From positions 1-7,208 of the forward strand of contig USNB01000061.1 of the NCBI GenBank assembly GCA_900555875.1: a DNA stretch of 7,208 bases. The letters are read 5' to 3'. The notes under the pieces were generated by a model. That model saw only the letters and a program-made list of their open reading frames with translations, was not told the origin of the DNA and did not search any database. Both the position numbers and the translations under genes were made by a program. This document shows positions 1 through 5,467 of this stretch, piece by piece. Every line of letters starts with the position of its first letter. The stretch's first letter is position 1. Source of the DNA: an uncultured Eubacteriales bacterium. GTDB taxonomy: Bacteria > Bacillota > Clostridia > Christensenellales > Pumilibacteraceae.

Positions 1-231
1 GGCGCGGTCGCGCGGACCGCGGCGGCGGCAATGGTCAGCCTGCAATCGCTGACGGACAGATCGCCGTCGCATATCGCCGAAATGATCATCATCGGTTCGA
101 CGCGCGGCGTGATCTCCGCCATACGCGCCCTGCGTTCATGCCCGGCGGCGGATCCGGACGCTATAGGCCTCGCCTGCCGCCTGGTGTTCGCCGAACGATC
201 GAACATAGAACAGCTCAGACGGTATATATAA
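1..231 (+). CDS. C-terminal end of an unrecognised protein (5' truncated by window edge)
   Basis: An open frame enters at base 1 without a stop and ends with TAA at 229-231, giving the last 76 residues of a protein. The visible part is rich in Ala, Ile and Arg and looks mostly helical. It has a short hydrophobic run, EMIIIGSTRGVISAIRAL, and a charged end, AERSNIEQLRRYI. There is no obvious membrane segment and no catalytic motif that I recognise. An internal ATG lies at 31, but the open frame before it and the lack of a clear RBS there favour a gene that began upstream. Codon use (GC-rich third positions, Ile by ATC/ATA) resembles the other genes here. A strong hairpin 19 bases downstream fits the end of a transcription unit. 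I cannot assign a function. Confidence 0.55.
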   Translation, partial: GAVARTAAAAMVSLQSLTDRSPSHIAEMIIIGSTRGVISAIRALRSCPAADPDAIGLACRLVFAERSNIEQLRRYI

Positions 232-250
232 ATAACGGCGGCATAAAGAT

Positions 251-287
251 CGCACCGCGGCGCCTGATCTCAGGACGCCGCGGTGCG
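251..287 (+). terminator. Strong hairpin ending the plus-strand gene, possibly bidirectional
   Basis: A perfect 12-bp inverted repeat (251-262 with 276-287) encloses a second short stem (CCTG/CAGG at 263-266 and 271-274), with a single bulged A at 275. The result is a nearly continuous 16-bp hairpin. The T-tract is weak: GATTTG follows on the plus strand, and ATCTTTATG follows on the minus strand. Because it sits between convergent genes it may stop transcription from both sides. The weak T-tract resembles that of the other hairpins in this window. Confidence 0.6.
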
Positions 288-313
288 GATTTGACGAATG
301 ATGGGTTTGTTTT

Positions 314-355
314 CCGCGTCTGACGCGGCGGACGGCGATGCCGCCCTTATATTTT
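314..355 (+). terminator. Second hairpin cluster with a T-rich tail between convergent genes
   Basis: Two inverted repeats sit side by side. CCGCGTC (314-320) and GACGCGG (322-328) form a palindrome around one base. Then CGGC (333-336) and GCCG (340-343) form a stem that extends to GG/CC across one A/C mismatch. The second hairpin is followed on the plus strand by TTATATTTT (347-355), which suits a backup terminator for the plus-strand gene. It would also block transcription reading in from the minus strand. Placing the arms is direct observation; terminator function is inferred. Confidence 0.4.
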
Positions 356-359
356 CACC

Positions 360-770
360 TTAAGCGTTCTCCTGCTTCTTTACGAAGAATGCCGGGAACA
401 CCATGAAGATGAAGATCGCTATCGCGCCGAGCGCGAGCACTATCGATATGACCACGGGAAGCGCTACCCACGCATAGCTGAGACCGCTGTCCGCATCCAC
501 ACCGGCAGTGTTGACGAAGACGAACAGCTGATGCTTAGCCGCTTCCTGTATCTTGGTAAGGCCGTAACCGCTGTTGTTGGTAAGACCGGATACGGTATCA
601 AACGTGCGGGCGTCGGGAACGAGCATCATATCCGTACCGGCACGAACAGCGCAGGACATCGAATCATAGGACTCGGCGTCGGTGACTATCCTGCCCTCGA
701 ATCCCCACTCGCCGCGAGGCACCGTCGTGCAGAGCGAATAGTGAGAGGTCGTATGAGACGTACCGATATA
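360..770 (-). pseudogene. C-terminal remnant of a membrane-anchored glycoside hydrolase family 3 protein
   Basis: Read on the minus strand, this frame carries a recognisable GH3 catalytic-domain end. A stretch ending HYSLCTTV is followed by RGEWGFEGRIVTD, whose Asp (codon 678-680) matches the GH3 nucleophile position. Next come AVRAGTDMML and a helix of the type that closes the (alpha/beta)8 domain. Immediately after is one strong membrane helix and a short FVKKQENA end, with the stop at 360-362. Having the catalytic domain last, before a membrane anchor, fits the permuted GH3 architecture known from some gut Bacillota. The N-terminal several hundred residues are missing: upstream of about 770 the frame becomes out-of-frame sequence of the neighbouring membrane-protein gene. 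A GTG at 720-722 has no RBS. I read this as a broken gene. The family call is fairly secure; the cause of the break is unknown. Confidence 0.65.
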
Positions 771-1404
771 TAGACAGATCGATAAACAACAGCAACAACG
801 ACAGTATGAGCGACGCCGCGCTCTGCAATAAACCGAGCTGCGAAATGATGATGAACACCAGACATGCGGTATTCACGATCAATATTATCGACGGAAAAAT
901 TATGTGCATATGCACGCCCTGTTCCGCAGAAAAATATCTGAGAAAAAGCGTCCCGCAGAATATTATTATAAAATTTACCGCTATAAGGATCCATTGCAGA
1001 TACGAATACGACAGACCGAGTATCCCGCCTATGGACGAAGTGATCCTTATCGTAAGCCCGCTTATGGCTGTATATTCGGCGGCACGCATAAGCCTGACCG
1101 GCATTTTGACATTGCTGAACGCCAGTGAATATATCGTTGTCAATATTATGCTTATGATTATCGGCGTCAGCATATGATCCGACGTTATCCAATAATATAA
1201 CGACGCAATAAGTTCGCCCGCAGCGATGCACCCCAGCATTTTCAGCACGGCAATGATCACGTAGCGCCAATCCGACCGCCATTTCATCGGCTTTTTGAAA
1301 TCCGTAAGCGCAAGCACGGCGCCCGCCGAAATAAAATAGTTTGCCGTCAAAAAAATATATCCATGCTCCAGATGAGCATAGTTGATCACGAAATACTCCA
1401 CCAT
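664..1404 (-). CDS. Six-helix membrane protein resembling the sensor half of a GHKL/AgrC-like histidine kinase, apparently truncated
   Basis: The ORF encodes 246 residues from ATG at 1402-1404. A GGAG lies nine bases upstream (1414-1417), and a consensus promoter is further up. Six hydrophobic segments are visible, at about residues 15-36, 48-71, 78-96, 127-154, 166-188 and 196-216, with short charged loops between them. This layout is typical of the N-terminal sensor domain of GHKL-type kinases, which would normally continue into a coiled dimerisation helix and an ATPase domain. Here the hydrophobic domain ends near residue 219. The last 25 or so residues are only the GH3 remnant read in another frame, and no H-, N- or G-box is present. 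As it stands the product would be a membrane domain without a kinase. Family assignment rests on topology alone; it could instead be an unrelated integral membrane protein. Confidence 0.5.
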   Translation of the reverse strand: MVEYFVINYAHLEHGYIFLTANYFISAGAVLALTDFKKPMKWRSDWRYVIIAVLKMLGCIAAGELIASLYYWITSDHMLTPIIISIILTTIYSLAFSNVKMPVRLMRAAEYTAISGLTIRITSSIGGILGLSYSYLQWILIAVNFIIIFCGTLFLRYFSAEQGVHMHIIFPSIILIVNTACLVFIIISQLGLLQSAASLILSLLLLFIDLSIYRYVSYDLSLFALHDGASRRVGIRGQDSHRRRVL

Positions 1405-1420
1405 CTCCGTTTTCTCCGCA

Positions 1421-1439
1421 CGATACGATCACCGTATCG
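1421..1439 (-). promoter_or_regulatory. 7+7 bp inverted repeat in the leader of the membrane-protein gene
   Basis: CGATACG (1421-1427) and CGTATCG (1433-1439) are perfect inverted copies around a 5-base spacer. They lie just downstream of the predicted transcription start (about 1443) and 17 bases before the start codon. The site could be an operator for a repressor, such as an adjacent-gene response regulator, or a small RNA hairpin in the 5' leader. No regulator gene is visible in the window. Confidence 0.4.
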
Positions 1440-1449
1440 ATCATGACTG

Positions 1450-1478
1450 ATTATAAATCAATACGGAACGAAAGTCAA
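1450..1478 (-). promoter_or_regulatory. Sigma-A promoter for the minus-strand membrane-protein gene
   Basis: On the minus strand TTGACT (1473-1478) is followed after exactly 17 bases by TATAAT (1450-1455). This is a perfect -10 and a one-mismatch -35. Transcription should begin near 1443, giving a leader of about 40 bases before the ATG at 1404. Confidence 0.8.
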
Positions 1479-1587
1479 TCCCGGGGGAACGAACGGCACG
1501 CAAACGGCAACGAATGCACAAGCATTGCAGGAATAAGACGTTTTTCGCCCGGCAAAACTCCCGTCCCGTCATAAGCGACGATGCAAA

Positions 1588-1619
1588 GCCGCCCGTGCGG
1601 AAAGATCCGCACGGGCGGC
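1588..1619 (-). terminator. Terminator hairpin downstream of the MscS gene
   Basis: A perfect 13-bp inverted repeat (1588-1600 with 1607-1619) closes on a 6-base loop and begins 28 bases past the mscS stop codon. On the minus strand it is followed by TTTGCATCG, a short T-tract of the same weak kind seen after other hairpins here. It separates mscS from the next minus-strand promoter. Confidence 0.7.
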
Positions 1620-1647
1620 GACATGAGCATTACGTACAGACGCGGCG

Positions 1648-2676
1648 CTATCTCCCGTTCCCGCTTTTATCTTCATCCGCATCGCCCGGCGCGTCGCCGC
1701 GCCCGTCTGCATCCGGATCCTGCCCGGACGAAACGTCCACATCTGGCATCAGACGCTTTATGCGGCGCTTGCGCGTATCGAGCTTCGGACGGGTGCGGCG
1801 CGCTTTAGGCTCCGGCGTATGCACGTCCATCTGCGGATAAGGTATCTCTATCTCCTCCTTGTCGAAACGGCGCTTTACTTCTTCGAGAAGGTCGTAACGC
1901 ACGTCCCAATAATCCTCCGTTTTGGTAAAACAGCGTGCAATCAGCACTATCGCGCTGTCGCCGTGTTCGTCGATACGCACCATCGGCTCGGGATCGTCCA
2001 GCACTTTGGGGTGCTCGAACAGGATGTCGAGAATAACGTCTTCCGCGAATTCAAAGTCCTCGTCGTAGGATATGGAGAACTTCAGATCGAGACGGCGCGT
2101 AGGCTTCGTGGAATAATTGACGACCGCTCCGCTCGTTATCTCTCCGTTGGGGATCATGACCGTCTGATTATCCGGCGTTACTATATAGGTATAGAACATA
2201 TGGATATCCTCGACGGTGCCCTCTTCGCCGTCCGTTTCCACATAGTCCCCCACTTTGAACGGACGCATAACGAGTATTATCATGCCGCCCGCGAAGTTGG
2301 CCAGGGCGCCCTGCGCCGCCAGACCTATCGCGACGCCGATAGCGCCGATGATGGCTCCGATGCCCGCGGTGTCGATCCCGACATAGCCGAGGAACAGCAC
2401 GATGAGAACGATCTTCAGCCCCTTTTTTATGATCTGATATACGACGCTGGTCACCGTTCTGTCGCGGCCGTGCTTTATCATGGACTTGCGCACCGCTCGC
2501 GCCACTATGTTGATCACCCAGAAAGCGATGAACAGCACGACCAGCCCGATAAGCAGTTGCAGACCGTGAGTCGTCAGCCACTCGAGGATGGTAGACCAGA
2601 ACTTGTCCCACGTCCACGCATCCGACGTCGTTTCGGCAGTCGTTCCGGACGAAGTCGCTACAAATGAATACGGCAT
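1648..2676 (-). CDS. mscS: MscS-family small-conductance mechanosensitive channel
   Basis: This encodes a 342-residue inner-membrane channel that would open under membrane tension and release solutes during hypo-osmotic shock. After an N-terminal segment with Trp-rich stretches come TM1 (about 40-60), TM2 (about 82-103) and the Gly/Ala-rich pore helix TM3 (about 104-139, GAIGVAIGLAAQGALANFAGG). The conserved RPFKVGDYV follows, then the beta domain with IPNG (175-178), then the alpha/beta vestibule ending near IPYPQMDVH (278-286). The family usually ends about here, but this protein adds some 56 residues: a basic Arg/Lys stretch (291-309), then an Asp/Gly-rich acidic end. The ATG at 2674-2676 is preceded by AGGAGGT (2683-2689) with six bases between, so the start is secure. 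The gene is monocistronic, with its own promoter and terminator, and is divergent from the polyamine operon. Family assignment is firm; gating behaviour and conductance cannot be read from sequence. Confidence 0.95.
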   Translation of the reverse strand: MPYSFVATSSGTTAETTSDAWTWDKFWSTILEWLTTHGLQLLIGLVVLFIAFWVINIVARAVRKSMIKHGRDRTVTSVVYQIIKKGLKIVLIVLFLGYVGIDTAGIGAIIGAIGVAIGLAAQGALANFAGGMIILVMRPFKVGDYVETDGEEGTVEDIHMFYTYIVTPDNQTVMIPNGEITSGAVVNYSTKPTRRLDLKFSISYDEDFEFAEDVILDILFEHPKVLDDPEPMVRIDEHGDSAIVLIARCFTKTEDYWDVRYDLLEEVKRRFDKEEIEIPYPQMDVHTPEPKARRTRPKLDTRKRRIKRLMPDVDVSSGQDPDADGRGDAPGDADEDKSGNGR

Positions 2677-2697
2677 ATCCGCACCTCCTCAACTATG

Positions 2698-2726
2698 ATT
2701 TTAACACCGACGGCGTTTTATGTCAA
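2698..2726 (-). promoter_or_regulatory. Sigma-A promoter of mscS
   Basis: On the minus strand, a perfect TTGACA (2721-2726) is separated by exactly 17 bases from TAAAAT (2698-2703). The predicted start near 2691 lies almost against the RBS at 2683-2689, so the leader is very short and leaves no room for a long regulatory RNA. Confidence 0.8.
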
Positions 2727-2792
2727 CCCCGGAAGCATAAAAGAACGGACACCGACTGCAAAATTTTCCTTTCCCCGCTCATCCGCCGAATG

Positions 2793-2861
2793 ACATAATA
2801 AAACTCAGCCGATCGACACAATAAAATCCGGTCGAGCGACATAACGCGGTCGATTTTTTCG
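2793..2861 (+). repeat. Degenerate 23-bp tandem repeat in the mscS/speD intergenic region
   Basis: Units begin at 2793, 2816 and 2839, each opening with GACA(T/C)AA. The first two agree at 17 of 23 positions and share an AATAAAA core followed by a (C/G)CCGA-like end. The third keeps GACATAA and a displaced GGTCGA. This AT-rich stretch of about 170 bp between the two divergent promoters (2727-2897) holds no gene. It could carry binding sites for a regulator, or could be an eroded local duplication. Confidence 0.35.
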
Positions 2862-2897
2862 ATTTTGTCCCGCGAAGAAAAAATTTCGCCAAAACCC

Positions 2898-2926
2898 TTG
2901 ACATATCCGCTCCGGGAGGGTAAAAT
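2898..2926 (+). promoter_or_regulatory. Sigma-A promoter of the polyamine operon
   Basis: A perfect TTGACA (2898-2903) and TAAAAT (2921-2926) are exactly 17 bases apart on the plus strand. The predicted start is near 2933, about 307 bases before the first gene, which leaves a long leader. A short inverted repeat, GCGAA (2873-2877) with TTCGC (2885-2889), sits just upstream of the -35 box and could be an operator, though it is short enough to be chance. Confidence 0.8.
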
Positions 2927-2942
2927 AACAGTAACATGTGAT

Positions 2943-3142
2943 ATGAGTTCGACAGAGTATCCATGCAAATAACTACGGACCGCCTTTCGGGGCCGAGGCC
3001 ATACGGACAGCCGGGTCCACTGCCGATAAAACTTATTGCAATCGAGCGCGAGCGCTTGATCCTGCGGCTGCGTGCCGCCGACGTAAGATCGATCCAATAA
3101 GAGTAGTAAAAGTAAGTATTTGCTATATAGACTCAGTTGAAC
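2943..3142 (+). ncRNA. Candidate structured leader RNA (possible riboswitch) upstream of the polyamine operon
   Basis: The leader folds by eye into a closed multi-branch structure. The outer stem pairs 2947-2958 with 3131-3142: eleven of twelve positions pair, one as G-U, with a single A-A mismatch. Inside it, GCAAATA (2965-2971) pairs perfectly with TATTTGC (3117-3123). One arm is closed by GGACC/GGTCC (2977-2981 with 3014-3018) and contains a small UUCG-loop hairpin at 2982-2993. A second arm is closed by CTTATTG/CAATAAG (3032-3038 with 3095-3101) and encloses two hairpins: 3041-3049 with 3052-3060 (nine paired positions with one G-U; the innermost may be open), and GCGGC/GCCGC (3064-3068 with 3074-3078). 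The unpaired segments are A-rich. Position, architecture and the following terminator-like hairpin suggest a ligand- or factor-sensing regulator. I do not recognise the consensus of SAM, cobalamin, lysine, guanidine, M-box, c-di-GMP or c-di-AMP classes. It could also be a free-standing small RNA ending at the hairpin before speD. Confidence 0.6.
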
Positions 3143-3143
3143 G

Positions 3144-3160
3144 GACGGGGTTTTCCCGTC
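3144..3160 (+). other. Short hairpin in the spe leader
   Basis: GACGGG (3144-3149) and CCCGTC (3155-3160) pair perfectly around GTTTT, one base after the large leader fold ends. It is not followed by a T-tract, so it is unlikely to be a terminator. It may be a spacer or switching helix between the sensing domain and the hairpin at 3185-3212. Confidence 0.45.
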
Positions 3161-3184
3161 GCTCCGAAAGATCGCTTTTAAGTT

Positions 3185-3212
3185 CGGCGCGCACCATGCA
3201 GGGTGCGCGCCG
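3185..3212 (+). terminator. Terminator-like attenuator hairpin just before the speD RBS
   Basis: CGGCGCGCACC (3185-3195) pairs perfectly with 3202-3212 across a 6-base loop. TTTCGCTT follows, and the RBS is only 13 bases downstream. It closely resembles the other terminators in the window (very GC-rich stem, short impure T-run), so it could stop transcription before the operon. A competing helix is available: CCGAA (3164-3168) with TTCGG (3183-3187) would take the first three bases of its left arm. Attenuation is inferred, not shown. Confidence 0.55.
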
Positions 3213-3239
3213 TTTCGCTTGCATCGGGAGGAAAGGGAT

Positions 3240-3995
3240 TTGGATAAACTCAAGCTCTACGGGTTCAACAACCTGACGAAGTCTCTCAGCTTCAACATCT
3301 ACGACGTATGCTACGCCAAGACGGCGCGTGAGCAGCGTGATTATATCGCATATATCGACGAACAGTATAACTCCGAGCGCCTTACGAACATCCTCACCAC
3401 GCTGACGGACATGATAGGCGCGCGCGTGCTCAACATAGCCAAGCAGGACTACGATCCGCAGGGAGCGTCCGTCACCATACTGATCGCGGAAGGCTCGATG
3501 GTCCCCGCGGGAGAGACGCAGCTCGCGCATCTCGACAAGAGCCACGTCACCGTCCACACCTACCCCGAATACCATCCGGAGACCTGCCTTGCCACCTTCC
3601 GCGTGGATATCGACGTAGCGACGTGCGGAGAGATAACCCCGCTGTCCACCCTCGATTACCTCATAGGCTCGTTCGATTCGGACATCATAACGATGGACTA
3701 CCGCGTGCGCGTCTTTACGCGCGATATCGGCGGGAAAAAATGCTTTATGGATCACAAAGCAACGTCCATACAGGATTACATAGCTCCCGCCACGCTGCTC
3801 AAATACGACGCGGCGGACATCAACGTATACGGCGCGAACATCTTCCATACCAAGATGATGGTAAAGGACATCGATCTGCAGAACTACCTTTTCAAAACGG
3901 ACGTATACGAGCTTCCTCCCACCGTCAGGCTGGAGATAATGGACAATCTCCGCCGCGAGATGATAGAGATCTTCAGCGGCAGGAACGTGTACTGA
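3240..3995 (+). CDS. speD: S-adenosylmethionine decarboxylase proenzyme, E. coli SpeD type
   Basis: This pyruvoyl enzyme decarboxylates S-adenosylmethionine to the aminopropyl donor used for spermidine synthesis. The 251-residue product aligns along its whole length, from memory, with E. coli SpeD (264 residues): [24 protein letters not shown] near the N-terminus, then [16 protein letters not shown] and a GRN ending. The self-cleavage site is LDKSH: Ser101 (codon 3540-3542) would become the pyruvoyl group after cleavage behind Lys100. Cys129 in ATCGEITP matches the catalytic cysteine of the family. The start is taken as TTG at 3240-3242 because GGGAGG (3226-3231) lies eight bases upstream and homology begins right there; an in-frame TTG at 3219 would overlap the RBS. 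This is the first gene of the operon, and the rare TTG start should limit its translation. The stop is one base before the next ATG. Confidence 0.95.
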   Translation: MDKLKLYGFNNLTKSLSFNIYDVCYAKTAREQRDYIAYIDEQYNSERLTNILTTLTDMIGARVLNIAKQDYDPQGASVTILIAEGSMVPAGETQLAHLDKSHVTVHTYPEYHPETCLATFRVDIDVATCGEITPLSTLDYLIGSFDSDIITMDYRVRVFTRDIGGKKCFMDHKATSIQDYIAPATLLKYDAADINVYGANIFHTKMMVKDIDLQNYLFKTDVYELPPTVRLEIMDNLRREMIEIFSGRNVY

Positions 3996-3996
3996 A

Positions 3997-5451
3997 ATGG
4001 ATAAGAAACTTACGCAAAAAAATGCGCCGATATACGAAGCGCTGCAGGAAATGCACCGCATGCGTCTCGTACCGTTCGACGTCCCCGGGCACAAGCGCGG
4101 CAGAGGCAACCCCGAACTGACCGCGCTTCTCGGCGAAAAATGCATGAGCCTGGACGTCAATTCGATGAAATGTCTTGACAATCTCTGCCACCCCGTCTCC
4201 GTCATACGCGACGCCGAAACGCTCGCCGCGGAGGCGTTCGGAGCGGCGCACGCCTTTCTCATGGTAGGCGGAACGACGAGCGCCGTGCAGAGCATGATAC
4301 TCTCCGTCGTAGGACGCGGAGACAAAATAATACTCCCCCGCAACGTCCATCGCTCCGTAATGGGCGCGCTCGTGCTGTGCGGCGCGCTGCCCGTATACGT
4401 CGATCCGGACTGCGACGATGAGCTGGGCATTTCGCTCGGCATGAGCCGCGACGCCGTCGCCGCCGCCATAGCCGCGCATCCGGACGCGAAAGCCGTCCTC
4501 GTCAATAACCCGACGTATTACGGCATCTGCTCGGATATCAGGGCGATAGCTGACATGGCGCACAAGGCGGGAATGCTCTGTCTTGCGGACGAGGCGCACG
4601 GCACGCACTTCTATTTCGGAGAGGGTCTCCCCGTCTCCGCAATGGCGGCTGACGCCGACATGGCGGCGGTATCCATGCACAAGTCGGGCGGCAGTCTCAC
4701 GCAAAGCTCGCTGCTCCTCACGGGCAGCCGCGTGGAAGCCGGCTACGTCCGCCAGATAATCAACCTGACGCAGACGACGAGCGCTTCCTACCTGCTGCTC
4801 TCCTCTCTCGACATATCGCGCCGCAACCTCGCGCTCCGCGGCAGAGAAGCATTCGCAAAAGTAGTGGAGATGGCGGAGTACGCACGCTGTGAGATAAACG
4901 ACATAGGCGACTATTACGCCTACGGCAAGGAGCTTGTAAACGGCGACAGCGTTTTCGATTTCGACGTCACAAAGCTGTCCGTCAATACGCTCAAAGTCGG
5001 GCTGGCGGGCATAGAGGTATACTCGCTGCTCCGCGACGAATACGACATACAGATAGAGTTCGGCGACCTCGGCAATATCCTCGCCTACCTCTCCATCGGC
5101 GACCGCGTGCGCGACATAGAGCGACTGATAGGCGCTCTCGCGGAAGTGCGCCGGCGCTTCGGACGGGGCAGCTCCGCCAGACTCATGAAGCAGGAATACA
5201 TCGAGCCGGACGTCGCGCTCTCGCCGCAGGACGCGTTCTATTCGGACTCCGTATCAATGCCCATAGAACAGACTGCGGGCAAGGTATGCGCGGAGTTCGT
5301 CATGTGCTACCCGCCCGGCATACCCGTGCTCGCACCCGGGGAACGCATAACGCCGCGCGTGCTCGAGTACATCCGCTACGCCAAGGAAAAAGGCTGTCAG
5401 ATGACGGGTCCCGAAGATCCCGACATAACGCGCCTCAACGTCATAGGCTGA
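3997..5451 (+). CDS. speA: PLP-dependent Orn/Lys/Arg decarboxylase, probably biosynthetic arginine decarboxylase (Bacillus SpeA type)
   Basis: This 484-residue fold-type-I PLP enzyme belongs to the short Bacillus-type Orn/Lys/Arg decarboxylase family. Visible landmarks are PGHKRG (30-35), the family's N-terminal signature; FGAAHAFLMVGGTT (81-94), the PLP phosphate region; PRNVHRS (114-120); DEAHG (198-202), with Asp198 expected to contact the pyridine nitrogen; and SMHKSGGSLTQSS (226-238), where Lys229 forms the Schiff base. A C-terminal domain follows with CYPPGIPVLAPGE, also typical. Sequence alone does not settle arginine versus ornithine or lysine as substrate. The agmatinase-family gene two positions downstream makes arginine to agmatine most likely. 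Translation is probably coupled to speD: one base separates stop and start, and the only RBS is a weak AGGA (3981-3984) inside speD. Confidence 0.93.
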   Translation: MDKKLTQKNAPIYEALQEMHRMRLVPFDVPGHKRGRGNPELTALLGEKCMSLDVNSMKCLDNLCHPVSVIRDAETLAAEAFGAAHAFLMVGGTTSAVQSMILSVVGRGDKIILPRNVHRSVMGALVLCGALPVYVDPDCDDELGISLGMSRDAVAAAIAAHPDAKAVLVNNPTYYGICSDIRAIADMAHKAGMLCLADEAHGTHFYFGEGLPVSAMAADADMAAVSMHKSGGSLTQSSLLLTGSRVEAGYVRQIINLTQTTSASYLLLSSLDISRRNLALRGREAFAKVVEMAEYARCEINDIGDYYAYGKELVNGDSVFDFDVTKLSVNTLKVGLAGIEVYSLLRDEYDIQIEFGDLGNILAYLSIGDRVRDIERLIGALAEVRRRFGRGSSARLMKQEYIEPDVALSPQDAFYSDSVSMPIEQTAGKVCAEFVMCYPPGIPVLAPGERITPRVLEYIRYAKEKGCQMTGPEDPDITRLNVIG

Positions 5452-5467
5452 AGGAGATTATATCCAT

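Noticed and set aside
806..1177. Plus-strand open frame of 123 codons opposite the membrane-protein gene
   Set aside because: The minus strand here has promoter, RBS and six regularly spaced membrane helices. The plus-strand frame has no RBS and no family features.
1513..1526. Small inverted repeat AATGC/GCATT in the gap between mscS and the membrane-protein promoter
   Set aside because: Five-base arms are expected by chance, and it is tied to no promoter or gene end.
1819..2667. Plus-strand open frame of 282 codons opposite mscS
   Set aside because: It is the antisense shadow of a well-supported channel gene; it is His/Arg/Asp-rich with no recognisable domain.
2943..2972. Nine-codon open frame (MSSTEYPCK) at the start of the spe leader, a possible leader peptide
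   Set aside because: It has no ribosome binding site, starts only about ten bases after the predicted transcription start, and its bases are largely taken up by the paired outer stems. It has no run of relevant codons.
2975..3030. Resemblance of GGTCCACTGCCG to the CCGCCACTG core of cobalamin riboswitches
   Set aside because: The other conserved blocks (the GGTGAAAATCC-type segment and the 3' GTCAGGATAC-like segment) are absent, and the stem arrangement differs.
3219..3239. Upstream TTG at 3219 as the speD start
   Set aside because: Its codons overlap the GGGAGG ribosome site itself and the seven added residues have no counterpart in E. coli SpeD. TTG at 3240 has ideal spacing.
3123..4505. 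Long minus-strand open frame of 460 codons opposite speD and speA
   Set aside because: It lies antisense to two clearly conserved genes. Its composition is the Arg/Ser/His-rich kind produced by GC-rich codon use, and no family signature or RBS is seen.
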